A DNA stretch of 64,000 nt from assembly GCA_021414005.1 (NCBI GenBank), contig JAIOPH010000027.1, positions 62,001 through 126,000 of the forward strand, written 5' to 3'. The stretch comes from Chthoniobacter sp. (GTDB lineage: Bacteria > Verrucomicrobiota > Verrucomicrobiia > Chthoniobacterales > Chthoniobacteraceae). Position numbers and translations under genes: made by a program. Of the stretch, positions 53,193-63,740 are shown piece after piece. The notes below the pieces were generated by a model. The model did not search any database and was not told the origin of the DNA. It saw only the letters and a program-made list of their open reading frames with translations. The first letter of the stretch is position 1, and each line of letters opens with the position of its first letter.

Positions 53193-54278
53193 ATGTTTGA
53201 CCGCACCAAACCCTACAACACCCTCCCGCTCCTTCCTCCCGCCGCGCGGATCGAAACGCCGGCGGTGCTGAAAGCGGCAATCCGCGCCAGTCGCAGTCTC
53301 GCCGAGCTAAAAGGCCGCACCCGGACGGTCCCGAACGCCTCGATTTTGCTCAACACCATCGCCATCCAGGAAGCGCGCGCGAGTTCCGAGATCGAAAACA
53401 TCTTCACCACCAGCGACGAGCTGTATCGCGGTCTCAGCGGCGACTCGCCGGACGTGAGCCCGCACGCCAAGGAAGTCCTGCACTACAACGAAGCGCTCTG
53501 GCACGGGGTCGCCGCGCTCCGCGAGCACCGCCCGCTTTCCGCCGAACTCACCATCGAGATCGTGCGCATGATCAAGGCCGACGTGCCCGGCATCCGCGCG
53601 CACCCCGGCGCGGACTTGAAAAACCGCGCGACTGGTGAGGTCGTTTATACGCCGCCCGACGGCGCGCCGCGCCTCCGCGCCCTTTTGCAAAATCTCGAGC
53701 AATTCATCAACGGCACCGAGGACGATCTCGACCCGCTCGTGAAGCTCGCCGTGCTCCATTACCAGTTCGAGGCCATCCACCCATTCTCCGACGGCAATGG
53801 CCGCACCGGGCGCATCCTGCTCATCCTTTTTCTCCTCCAGCAGCGCCTGCTCGAACAGCCGATCCTTTTCCTCAGCCGCTACATCATCGAGCACAAGAAT
53901 CTCTACTACCGCCACCTCCGCGACGTGACCGAGACCGGCGCGTGGGAGCCGTGGATTCTCTACGTGCTGCGCGCCGTTGAGACGACCGCCGAGACGACCG
54001 TATTGAAAATAGAGGCCATCGGCGAATTGCTCACCCGCATGGTGGAAGAGGGCCGGCTGAAGCTGCCGAAACGCACCTTTTCCAAAGAGCTGATCGAACA
54101 GCTTTTCGTCCGCCCCTACTGCAAAATCCGTCACCTTGAGGAAGCCGGGCTCGGCAACCGTGTCTCCGCCTCCCGCTATCTCCACGACCTCGCCGCCACC
54201 GGCCTCGTGGCCAAAGTGAGAGCGGGAAAGGAAATTCTTTTCGTCAATGAGCGGCTGGTGAAGCTGTTGGCAAACTGA
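53193..54278 (+). CDS. Fic-family AMP-transferase (Fic/DOC) with N-terminal inhibitory motif and C-terminal winged helix
   Basis: A 361-residue Fic protein, which typically moves AMP from ATP to a hydroxyl of a target protein. The catalytic motif HPFSDGNGRTGR is complete (about residues 196-207). The N-terminal helix has SSEIEN (about 64-69), fitting the S/TxxxEG/N inhibitory motif of self-controlled (class II) Fics. The C-terminus (about 280-361) looks like a winged helix (ELIEQLFVRPYCKIRHLEEAGLGNRVSASRYLHDL). The start at 53193 (MFDRTKPYN) is that of related proteins; a GTG five codons earlier is possible. It sits between two HDOD genes, and a dyad lies in front of it. No antitoxin gene is visible. 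Confidence 0.93.
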   Translation: MFDRTKPYNTLPLLPPAARIETPAVLKAAIRASRSLAELKGRTRTVPNASILLNTIAIQEARASSEIENIFTTSDELYRGLSGDSPDVSPHAKEVLHYNEALWHGVAALREHRPLSAELTIEIVRMIKADVPGIRAHPGADLKNRATGEVVYTPPDGAPRLRALLQNLEQFINGTEDDLDPLVKLAVLHYQFEAIHPFSDGNGRTGRILLILFLLQQRLLEQPILFLSRYIIEHKNLYYRHLRDVTETGAWEPWILYVLRAVETTAETTVLKIEAIGELLTRMVEEGRLKLPKRTFSKELIEQLFVRPYCKIRHLEEAGLGNRVSASRYLHDLAATGLVAKVRAGKEILFVNERLVKLLAN

Positions 54279-54403
54279 CGCGGTCCACGCGCGGAAGGGA
54301 TGGGCTGCTCCGTGCGCTAGCACGCTTCTGGCTAGTATCAAATGGCTAACGATCCCGAGGACGCCCTCTGGTTCGCCACAACTCGCAGCCACCGCGCTCA
54401 AAA

Positions 54404-55621
54404 ATGTTCGACTCCGCATCCACCTCCACCACCCTGGCATCTCCCACGTCCGCGTCCACGAACCACGGAGCGCTCTTGCTCATCGGTGATGACCTCGCCT
54501 GGCTGGCCGGGCGGCGCGAACTGGCCGGGCGCAAAATCATCCTCGCCGATCCGCAGGCCGATGCCCTCGCACTCCTCGCGCAGGAGCCGCTCGATGGCGT
54601 GGTCGCGAGTTTTTCCGATGTCAGCAAGAGCGTGGTGCTGCTCAAGGCCGCCGCCACCTCGAATCCCGCACTCGTGGCGCTGCTCCGCGCGGATGGCAAG
54701 GAACTGGCGGGCGTCGCGAATTCTTTCCCGGTACTCCCGCGTGTGGATGCCGTCGAGGTGCTCGACGATCAACTGCGCACGCGCCTCGTCGCCGCCACCT
54801 GGCAGGCCAAGCCCGAGTTTGCCAAGCTCGTGAAGATGATCACCCAGACTCCGACGCTGCCGAACATTTACACCCAGATCACCGCGGCGCTGCAAAATCC
54901 CGATGCTTCGCTCGAAGACGTGGCCGACCTCGTAACCCGCGAGCCGGCGGTCAGCGCCAAACTTTTGCAGATGGTGAATTCGCCGCTGCTCGCCCTGCGC
55001 GGACGCGTGACTTCGGTGCGCGATGCCACCGGCCTGCTCGGCCTGAGCCGACTGCGTTCGCTGGTCCTGGCGACGTGCCTCTTCCGGCAGTTCGATGCCT
55101 CAAAGTGCCGCAGTTTTTCGATGTCCAAATTTGAGGCGACCAGCCTTCAGATCGCCGCCTGGGCCTCGTCCATCGCCAAGAGCGAGACACGCGACAAGCA
55201 CATTGCCGACATGGCTTTCACCGCCAGTCTGCTGCACAACTTCGGCGTGCTCCTGCTCGCGGCCAACGTGCCCGACGCCTACGAACAGGTGCTGCGCACC
55301 GCGCAGGAACAGCGCGTGAGCATCGCTTGGACGGAGCTGGAAGTTTTCGGTGCGACGCACGCCGAAGTCGCCGGGGCCATCCTCGCGTCGTGGGGTATCC
55401 CGTTTCCCATCGTCAACGCCGTCGGCTGGTATCCCGTCCCATCTTCCTCTGAGGACACGGCCTTTTCTCCGCTCACTGCCGTGCATGCGGCCACTGCGGT
55501 GGACGCCTTCGCGCAGAGCGGGATGTTTTCCTACGACCGTTCCTACATGGAGCGGCTGCACCTTGCGGAGAAAGTCGAGAACTGGTGCGCGACCCTGCCG
55601 GCCGAGAGCCTGGCCGCATAA
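54404..55621 (+). CDS. HDOD-domain protein with N-terminal receiver-like region
   Basis: A 405-residue protein. Residues 20-120 resemble a degenerate receiver-type or Rossmann-like region (ALLLIGDDLAWLAGRRELAGRKIILAD, LDGVVASFSD). The HDOD domain follows at about 140-335: LPNIYTQITAALQNPDASLEDVADLVTREPAVSAKLLQMVNSPLL, VRDATGLLGLSRLRSLVLATCLF. The usual HD pair is replaced by HN in SLLHNFGVLLL, so hydrolase activity is very unlikely. Architecture suggests a regulator. It follows the Fic gene by 125 bases on the same strand. Confidence 0.87.
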   Translation: MFDSASTSTTLASPTSASTNHGALLLIGDDLAWLAGRRELAGRKIILADPQADALALLAQEPLDGVVASFSDVSKSVVLLKAAATSNPALVALLRADGKELAGVANSFPVLPRVDAVEVLDDQLRTRLVAATWQAKPEFAKLVKMITQTPTLPNIYTQITAALQNPDASLEDVADLVTREPAVSAKLLQMVNSPLLALRGRVTSVRDATGLLGLSRLRSLVLATCLFRQFDASKCRSFSMSKFEATSLQIAAWASSIAKSETRDKHIADMAFTASLLHNFGVLLLAANVPDAYEQVLRTAQEQRVSIAWTELEVFGATHAEVAGAILASWGIPFPIVNAVGWYPVPSSSEDTAFSPLTAVHAATAVDAFAQSGMFSYDRSYMERLHLAEKVENWCATLPAESLAA

Positions 55622-55784
55622 ACACAAGTCGGCTCGCGTAAAAAAAGCACGCACGTTGGCACACGAGCTGCATCTCTCATCCGTGCCTTAGTCCTTCCGG
55701 GGCGCGACCGGTTTTCCGGTTTCGCCTCATGTCCCAAGGATCAAGGAAATCGCAAACACCGGGACGCGAACCCGAAAAATCACA

Positions 55785-56522
55785 ATGCAGACCATGAAAA
55801 AAGCCATCCAGAAATCCCTTATCTCAACCCGACATTCCTCCACCGCGGCCGCACTGAAATCAGCGTTGTACGGAGGAGCTGCGCTGCTCGCAGGCATGGC
55901 CAGCGCCTCCGCCGCCACGATCTCCTTCACTGGCTCTTACGGCGCGGGCAACACCCCGGTGACGACCGACTTCACCAACCAGCCTTTCACTCCGCTGATC
56001 AGCAAATTCGATCCCTTACTCGGCACGCTGAACGCCATTTCCATCGCTTTTACCGGCACGGTGGACGGCTCGGTCGCCGTGGAAAACAAGTCCGCCAGTC
56101 CGAACACAATCAACTCCCAACTGAGTGCGGCGATCTCGCTTCTGCTCAGCAACGTCACCATCGGAAACGTCACCGCGTCGAGCCCACTATTTACGGATAA
56201 CGTGCCGGCGTTTGACAGCATCTTGGATTTCGGCGGGGCGTCGAGCGCCGTGCACACTGGCATTTCGGTGAGCCAGTCCACCACGCTCGCCATCCTGCCG
56301 GCCGCCTTCGCCGCCTACACCGGCGTGGGCACACTGCCTCTCGGGGTCACCGCGCTGGCCACGTCGAACGCAACCGGTGGCGGCAACACCGCGTCGAATT
56401 TCACCACCAGCGCGATCGGAGCCGCGACCATCACCTACACCTACACCGCAGTACCCGAACCTACTTCGCTCGCCCTCGTGGCGCTCGGCGGACTCGGGCT
56501 GCTACGGCGTCGCCGGCGCTGA
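55785..56522 (+). CDS. PEP-CTERM sorting domain protein
   Basis: A 245-residue exported protein with a long N-region and signal segment (SALYGGAALLAGMASASAATISF), a Ser/Thr/Ala-rich body of unknown fold, and a C-terminal tag VPEPTSLALVALGGLGLLRRRRR, the PEP-CTERM signal for exosortase sorting. It is unrelated in its body to the PEP-CTERM protein at 1385. The last 21 bases overlap the end of the convergent tricorn-like protease gene. Confidence 0.88.
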   Translation: MQTMKKAIQKSLISTRHSSTAAALKSALYGGAALLAGMASASAATISFTGSYGAGNTPVTTDFTNQPFTPLISKFDPLLGTLNAISIAFTGTVDGSVAVENKSASPNTINSQLSAAISLLLSNVTIGNVTASSPLFTDNVPAFDSILDFGGASSAVHTGISVSQSTTLAILPAAFAAYTGVGTLPLGVTALATSNATGGGNTASNFTTSAIGAATITYTYTAVPEPTSLALVALGGLGLLRRRRR

Positions 56523-59500
56523 TTCTCCACGCGGCGCGCGGTTCGGATACGCCGGCTTTTTAGGCGTCTGTGGCGGCTTCGTTTCGACGGATTTTTGCAC
56601 CTCCGCGATCGCCCGTTCGAGCTGCGGGTCCACGCCTTTCGCCAGCTCCGCCGGATCGTCCACCACCGCGATGTCGGGGTCCACACCATGCCCTTCGATG
56701 ATCCATTCGCCGGTCGTGTCGTAGATGCTGAAGGTGGGCACGGTCACATGGCCGCCGTCGATCAGCAGCGGCGTACCAGTCATGCCAATGAGCCCACCCC
56801 AAGTGCGCTGGCCGATCACCGGCCCGAGTTCGTTTTTGCGAAAGAGCCACGGGAAACAGTCGCCACCGGAGCCGCTCCAGCCATTGGCGAGCATCGCCTT
56901 CGGGCCGCGATGCGCGACATGCGGCGTCTGCCAGTCGCGCCCGTCGCGCACCGCCCAGTAGTTCGTCACGCGGCGCCCAAGTAGTTCGATAAATCGGTCC
57001 GGTATTTGCCCGCCGGAATTCCAGCGCTCATCAATGATCAGCCCCGGCTTGGCAAACTGCGCGCGGAACTGCTGGTAGAGATTGCTCTGACCGTCCGCCG
57101 CCGTGTTGCGGACATACACGTAGCCGATCTTTCCGCCGCTCGCCGTGTCCACGCGCTGGCGGTTCGCCTCGATCCACGCCTGCTGTCGCAGCCCCGCTTC
57201 GCTGGCGAGTGTTTGCACCAGCAAGTCCCGCGCGCCTTCGCGGTTCGGCTTGTTATTTACCGTGAGCAGCACCGTGCGGTCGGCCAGCCCTTGAAACGCC
57301 GTCCAAGGATCCTCCCTCACATCGAGCGCGCGACCGTTCACCGCCAGCAGCCAGTCGCCCGCGGCCACCTTCACGCCCGGCTGCCGCAGCGGCGAGCGCA
57401 GCGTGTCCCAAACCGCCGTCTCCAGGATGCGCGTGATACGATACGCGCCCTGATCCAGCGCGAAATCGCACCCGAGATACCCCACGCCACGCACCCCGGC
57501 CTCCTCCACATCGCCGCCACCGCGATACGCGTGCGACACGTTCAATTCGCCGAGCATTTCGCCGAGCAGATAGTTCACATCCCAGCGCGTCACCGCGTCG
57601 TCGAGCATCTTGCCATAACGTTCGCGCATCGCCTTCCAGTCCAGTCCGTGCATGCCGGGATCGTAGAAAAAATCACGCTCCATCCGCCACGCATCGTTGA
57701 AAATTTGCCGCCATTCCGCGGCTGGCTCGACCGTCATTTCGAGACCGCCCATTGCCAGCGGTTTATCCAGTTTTTGCGCGTCCGCCACGTTCACGATGCC
57801 CCAGGCTGTACCCTTCTTCAGCAGCAGCTTTTTGCCATCGGCGGAAAGCTCCACACCGTTGCAATCGTCGATGATTTGCTTCTCCTCGCGCTTCTCCAAA
57901 TCCCAGTAGGAGAGCGGACTCGCGCCCGCCCGCGCCCCGATCCTCGGCGGCCAGCGAAAGATCACCTTGCCCGGCACTGCGAGCAGATTGTCGAAACGCC
58001 CACCGCCCACCGGCAGCACGACCGCCCGCGCCTCAAACCCCTCGATGTCGATCCGCACCGGCTTCGACTTCCTCTCCTCTGCCTTTGCCGTTTTGTCGCC
58101 CGCCCTTGCTTCCGCCGGCTTCCCCTCCTCCGCCGTTTTCGCCTCCTTCAGCGCCACTTCGCTCTTCTTCTCCTCGTCCTTGTTCGGCTCGTCTTTTTTC
58201 TCGCCGGGCTTCGGTTCCTCCGCGGGCTTGTCCTCCGCCTTCCGACCTCCGCCTTCCGTCTTTCCTCCTGGCTCCTCGTCATCGCGAGGTGCCAGCGGCG
58301 AAGCCACGTCGCGGCGCAGTGGCACGGCCATGAGCGACTCGCCATTCGCGTAAATCCAAGTACGGTCCGAGTCGCTGTAAAGCGGCTCAAAAATGCGCTT
58401 CGAGCGGTAGTAGAGATATTTCCCGTCCGGATCGAACACCGGCAGATCGTCGTCGTGAAAACCGCTCGTCACTTGCTGGCGCTTTTTCTCCTGGGTGTCG
58501 TAGAGCACGATCGCGGTCTGGTCGTTTTCCTGATCGCGCGCGTAGGCCAGCCAGCGGCTGTCCGCCGACCACGACACCGTGAAGCGCTCCAGTTCTCCGT
58601 GGTAAAACGACTGCGCCTGATCAATGACCTCGGTGATTTTTGTCGCCACGTCGTGCAGATGCACGCGCATCGCGCTGTCGATGAAGACGATCTTTTTCGC
58701 GTCTGGCGACCATTGAGGCTGGTAGCGCCAGCCCGCGCCGAGTTGCGTCTGCACCTGCTCCGCGCCCTTGCCGTCCGCAGGAAGAAGCGTCAGCTCATAT
58801 TCACCGGTACGGTCGGAAAAATACGCGATCCATTTCCCATCCGGCGACCACGCCGGGTAGCGCTCCGCCACTCCGCTCGACGCTGTGAGATTGCGCACGA
58901 TCCCCTGCTCCGCCGGCACGCTGAAAATCTCGCCGCGCGCCTCAAAGAGCGCCCGCTTCCCCGTCGGCGAAATCGCGCCGTTTCGCACAAGGGCCGCCAC
59001 GTTCTGCGTCCTCGGGCGCAGCGTCGCGCGATCCGTCACCAGCGTGATCTCCACCTCCCGCACGCGCTCGCTCGCGAGGTCGAGCAGATGGAGGTGCCCG
59101 TGACTTTCAAAGACGATCTCCTCCGGCCCCATGCTCGGGAAGCGCACGTCCGAATCCGCGAATTTCGTCACCGGCCGCGTCTGCTTTGTCCGTGCGTCAT
59201 AAGCCCACAGGTTTGCGCGCGACTGGCCATTGCGATCCGAGAGAAAATAAACCGTCGTCCCGTGCCACATTGGCTGCGAGTCGTTCGCATCGTTGTGGGT
59301 GATGTTTTCCGCCGTTTTTTTCTCCAGGTCGAAAATCCACACGTCCGGTGCCATGCCGCCGCGATAGCGTTTCCACGTCGCAAAATCCGTCGAGATCGGC
59401 GTGTAGGCCAGCAGCTTGCCATCCGGCGAAATCGCCCCGAATTCGCCGTACGGCACCGGCAGTTTTTCCGGCATGCCGCCAGCCGACGAGACTTTGAAAA

Positions 59501-59924
59501 GCTGCGAAGCCCGCTCCGTAAAGCTCAGCATCTGCGACGCGAAAAGCAGAGCTTTTCCATCGGGATACCAGCCGAGCACCCGGTCACTCGCGCCGTGATG
59601 CGTGATCCGCCGGGGCTCGCCGCCCGTCACCGGCATCACGTACACGTCGCCATTGCCATCGTAGTTGCCGCTAAAGGCGAGCTGCGTCCCGTCCGGCGAA
59701 AAGCGTGGAAATGATTCCGCGCCACGCGGGCTGCTCAGCCGCACCGCCGCGCCGCCGGTCTTTGGCGCGATCCAAATATCGCCCGCATAGATGAACGCGA
59801 TCTGCGTTTGGGAAACCGCCGGCATCTGCATGAGCCGGGCGTTGATCGGCCCCGGGCCAGCGTCTTGCGCGAAGGCGGAAACGACCGCGAAACTGACGAC
59901 GACGAGGAGGAACGAAAATTTCAT
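56502..59924 (-). CDS. Tricorn-like S41 peptidase with WD40/PD40 propellers
   Basis: A 1140-residue exported protease. Signal peptide MKFSFLLVVVSFAVVSAFA; a long beta-propeller part to about residue 540 with repeated FSPDGTQLAFSGNYDG / WSPDGKWIAYFSD-type PD40 units; a highly charged low-complexity insert at about 545-620; then the tricorn C-terminal half: core helical region, His in ELNVSHAYRGGGD (about 795), a PDZ-like domain (AGDWLLAVNGRALD) and the S41 catalytic Ser in GWSGSGGDCFPW (about 1018), and GVDPDIAVVDD near the end. Tricorn-type proteases degrade peptides in a large homo-oligomer; this one acts outside the cytoplasm. Confidence 0.93.
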   Translation of the reverse strand: MKFSFLLVVVSFAVVSAFAQDAGPGPINARLMQMPAVSQTQIAFIYAGDIWIAPKTGGAAVRLSSPRGAESFPRFSPDGTQLAFSGNYDGNGDVYVMPVTGGEPRRITHHGASDRVLGWYPDGKALLFASQMLSFTERASQLFKVSSAGGMPEKLPVPYGEFGAISPDGKLLAYTPISTDFATWKRYRGGMAPDVWIFDLEKKTAENITHNDANDSQPMWHGTTVYFLSDRNGQSRANLWAYDARTKQTRPVTKFADSDVRFPSMGPEEIVFESHGHLHLLDLASERVREVEITLVTDRATLRPRTQNVAALVRNGAISPTGKRALFEARGEIFSVPAEQGIVRNLTASSGVAERYPAWSPDGKWIAYFSDRTGEYELTLLPADGKGAEQVQTQLGAGWRYQPQWSPDAKKIVFIDSAMRVHLHDVATKITEVIDQAQSFYHGELERFTVSWSADSRWLAYARDQENDQTAIVLYDTQEKKRQQVTSGFHDDDLPVFDPDGKYLYYRSKRIFEPLYSDSDRTWIYANGESLMAVPLRRDVASPLAPRDDEEPGGKTEGGGRKAEDKPAEEPKPGEKKDEPNKDEEKKSEVALKEAKTAEEGKPAEARAGDKTAKAEERKSKPVRIDIEGFEARAVVLPVGGGRFDNLLAVPGKVIFRWPPRIGARAGASPLSYWDLEKREEKQIIDDCNGVELSADGKKLLLKKGTAWGIVNVADAQKLDKPLAMGGLEMTVEPAAEWRQIFNDAWRMERDFFYDPGMHGLDWKAMRERYGKMLDDAVTRWDVNYLLGEMLGELNVSHAYRGGGDVEEAGVRGVGYLGCDFALDQGAYRITRILETAVWDTLRSPLRQPGVKVAAGDWLLAVNGRALDVREDPWTAFQGLADRTVLLTVNNKPNREGARDLLVQTLASEAGLRQQAWIEANRQRVDTASGGKIGYVYVRNTAADGQSNLYQQFRAQFAKPGLIIDERWNSGGQIPDRFIELLGRRVTNYWAVRDGRDWQTPHVAHRGPKAMLANGWSGSGGDCFPWLFRKNELGPVIGQRTWGGLIGMTGTPLLIDGGHVTVPTFSIYDTTGEWIIEGHGVDPDIAVVDDPAELAKGVDPQLERAIAEVQKSVETKPPQTPKKPAYPNRAPRGESAPATP

Positions 59925-59951
59925 GCGCGCTCCCTTAGCGTCGCACCCCGT

Positions 59952-61144
59952 TCAGCGCAATCGCTCAAGCACCCACGCGTATTCGCGGCTGATGCTCTCG
60001 ACGATGTCGCCGGGATGCACCTCCGGAGGCAGCACGTCAAAGGTGTAAGTCTCGATCTCCAAATGCGGACACGCACCCGCGCGCAGCTCGGCGAAAAACT
60101 CCGGCGTGAGCGTGCCGACGGTCGAGCCAATCGGTCCATTGCCGGTGAAAAAAAGCGGGACGTGAAAATGCACCCGCAACTCTTCGAGATCCGTGAAGCC
60201 CGGCATTTCCTCCAGCGCCACCGGCAGGTCGAACCACGCGAACCGCGCGCCGGAAGGCGTGTTGGCTTTGACCTGATGCAGATAGACCGGCTCCGCGAAC
60301 GGCGCGAGCGCGGCGTAGGTCTCTAGCGTGGCCGCCCCCTGAAGCGCGGCGCTGAGCTGGATTTTGGAAATGCGGATGCCGGCTTCGCGATACGCGCGCA
60401 GCGAGGCGGCGGGGTCTTCGTATTGCAGCGCGACGTGGCAGGTATCGAAGCACACGCCGAGATGGCGGCGGACGATTGCCTCGGCGTCGGAGCGGTAGCA
60501 TTTGAGCAGACGAGCGACTTCCGCCGCCCCGGCGGTGAAAAGAGTGTCCTGAAAAAAGGCGACCGTCTCATCTGTCGTTTCGAGGAAGCAGTCGGGCTCG
60601 GGTTCGAGACCGAGATGGATTTCGCGCCCCGTCTTTTCGCGCAGCGCGTGCAGGTGAACCACGGCGGCGGCGAGGTGATCGACCATCGCTTCAGTCTGGG
60701 CCTCGGTTTCGATCCACGGTTTGAACGAACCGGGCACAGTACTGATGCTGCCGTCGATCCCCTCGGGCAGCCAGCCGGCAAGGATGTCGGCGAGTTGCTG
60801 CGTGTAGGTCAGCCGCTCCGCGGAGCGCCAGTCGGGCGCATAGACGTTTTCTTTCACCGGCCCGGCGTGGAAGCGGCCGTACGGAAAGCCATTGATCGAA
60901 AACGGGTAGAGCTGGTGCTCGTGAAAAAGCGCGAGCGCCTCGGCCCGGAGATCGGCGCTGGCGGTGAGTTCCTCCGCCGCCTGATGCGCGATCCGCAGGC
61001 CGAGGCCGAACCATTCATCGGGAGCCACCCGAGCCTTCACTGCGACGACCTTCTCGCGGATCGCCGCGAAATTTTCCGCCCAGCTTTCGCCGGGGTGGAT
61101 ATTCAGGCAGTAGGTGAGATGAAGCGGGGGGCGGTGCTGGACGA

Positions 61145-61148
<4 letters not shown>
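59952..61148 (-). CDS. eboE: EboE-type TIM-barrel protein (metabolite traffic)
   Basis: A 398-residue xylose-isomerase-like TIM barrel. Blocks: LTYCLNIHPGESWAENFAAIREKV at the start, LYPFSINGFPYGRFHAGPVKENVYAPDW, HLGLEPEPDCFLETTDETVAFF and GVCFDTCHVALQYEDPAASLRAYREAGI (metal-binding-type Glu, His and Asp). These are the marks of EboE from the ebo cluster, where it takes part in precursor handling or transport to the periplasm in cyanobacterial scytonemin synthesis. The start overlaps the eboD stop (ATGA). Confidence 0.9.
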
Positions 61149-62313
<1,165 letters not shown>

Positions 62314-62317
<4 letters not shown>

Positions 62318-63603
62318 GTGAGCGGATTGTTTTTCATCCACAGCTCCGTCGCCCGTGCAAGATCGAGGAAGCTCTCCGGCGGCGTATCGAAGGCCAGTGA
62401 CGAGGACCACGCGATCTCGAAACCCCTGCCCACATTGCCATGCGCCCCGTGGATCTTCGTGGTGTCGAAACTCACGCTGCCCGGCGGCCAGCCGAAGAAA
62501 AGTTCGCACGGATCGTAGCCGGGCTTGTTGTGAATATCCACGTGGCTGGCGTAGTCGGGCGCTTCCTTTTTCTCGAACCACGGATAGGCAAACCACGCTC
62601 CGTCCTCCGCCACCAGCACTAGGTCTCCGCTGCGCGGATGCGCGATGCCGCGGGCTTCCTGGGAGTCGCGGTCGAGCACCTCCGCGACGCCGGGAAGCGC
62701 TCCCAGACATGCTTTCGCGGCGGCCGTCGCAGCGGTGTCGCGGCAATGGACGTGGGCGATCTGGTGATCCACCACGGCAAAAGCCGGGCTGGTGAAGAAG
62801 TCCGTGTAGGCCATCTGCCGGATGTCGCGCACCGAAAAAAGTCCCGCCTCGCGGAGCGCGCGATTTGGGAACACCGCACCGCGTTTCACCGACTCGATGG
62901 CGTAGTCGCCGACAAAGATCCAGTCGTAGCCGAAGTCCGCGCAGGCCGCCTTCAGCCGCGTGAGATAGCCGAGCAGCAGATCGAGCGCTTTCGCCGCCGG
63001 CTCGCCCGCCGGGCCGTGCCGCTGGAGGTCGTAGTCGAGGTGCGGGATGTAGGCGAGGAGCAGGTCGGGCGCGAACTCCGGCATACCCATCGTCGCGATC
63101 ACGGCATCCACGATCCAGTCGCTCGATTTGTAATTCGCGAGCGGGCCCCAGTAGTTCATCAGGTTGAACGGGCGGCCGATGGCTTCATTCAGCCGCTGCT
63201 CCAGCGCGGCGGGCTGCGTGTAGCAGCTCTGGATCATGCCGCCGCTGTGCTTGTGGATGGGCGCGGGCGTGGCGACGAGGTCCACGTTTTCGCCCATGCT
63301 CTGCTGCCAGAACATCATCCCGACTTTCCCGCCTCGCGCGCGGAAGTCGTCCCAGATGCGCGGCCCCGCGCAGAGCGTCGCGCTTTGCTCCCAGAAAAGG
63401 ACCTTCGTGAGGTCTTTGAAAAAGAGGCCGTTGGCCACGATGCCATGCGCGCCGGGCGTAGCCGCCGTGCGAAAGCTCGCCTGCGCGGTGCAAGTGAGCG
63501 CCGGCCACACCGCCCGCGCCGGACGGAATTCCGGCAGATGCGAGACGAGGTTCCAGCCAAGGGCTGCGATGTCGATGACGAGGAGTTTTTTCGGTGTGCT
63601 CAA
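62314..63603 (-). CDS. Alkaline phosphatase-superfamily nucleotide pyrophosphatase/phosphodiesterase (EboF-like)
   Basis: A 429-residue enzyme of the type I phosphodiesterase/nucleotide pyrophosphatase family. The opening KLLVIDIAALGWNLV and the nucleophile region CTAQASFRTAATPGAHGIVANG (about residues 38-58) are typical, with later metal-ligand blocks AYIPHLDYDLQRHG, DWIFVGDYAIESV and DPCELFFGWPPGSVSFDTTKIHGAHGN. No signal peptide is obvious. It is the first of three overlapping genes with eboD and eboE and takes the place of EboF. eboA, eboB and eboC are not in the window. Confidence 0.85.
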
Positions 63604-63740
63604 ACGGGTGCGGACAAAAATCAGGAGCGATAGAGAAGCAGGAAAAAACCGTTTGGCGAGCGGTTGGAGGCCGTGGAAAAATATTGTCTAAGCTCTGCGG
63701 ACCCCGGGGCTCGGCTCGTCGCCCAATGACGAGCGCGCGG

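Noticed and set aside
55690..55720. Hairpin ACCGG-TTTT-CCGGT as a terminator for the second HDOD gene
   Set aside because: The stem is only five pairs and no T-run follows.
62318..62746. N-terminal extension of the EboD frame
   Set aside because: It lies inside the phosphodiesterase gene in another frame; the GTG at 62317 gives the family length of about 390.
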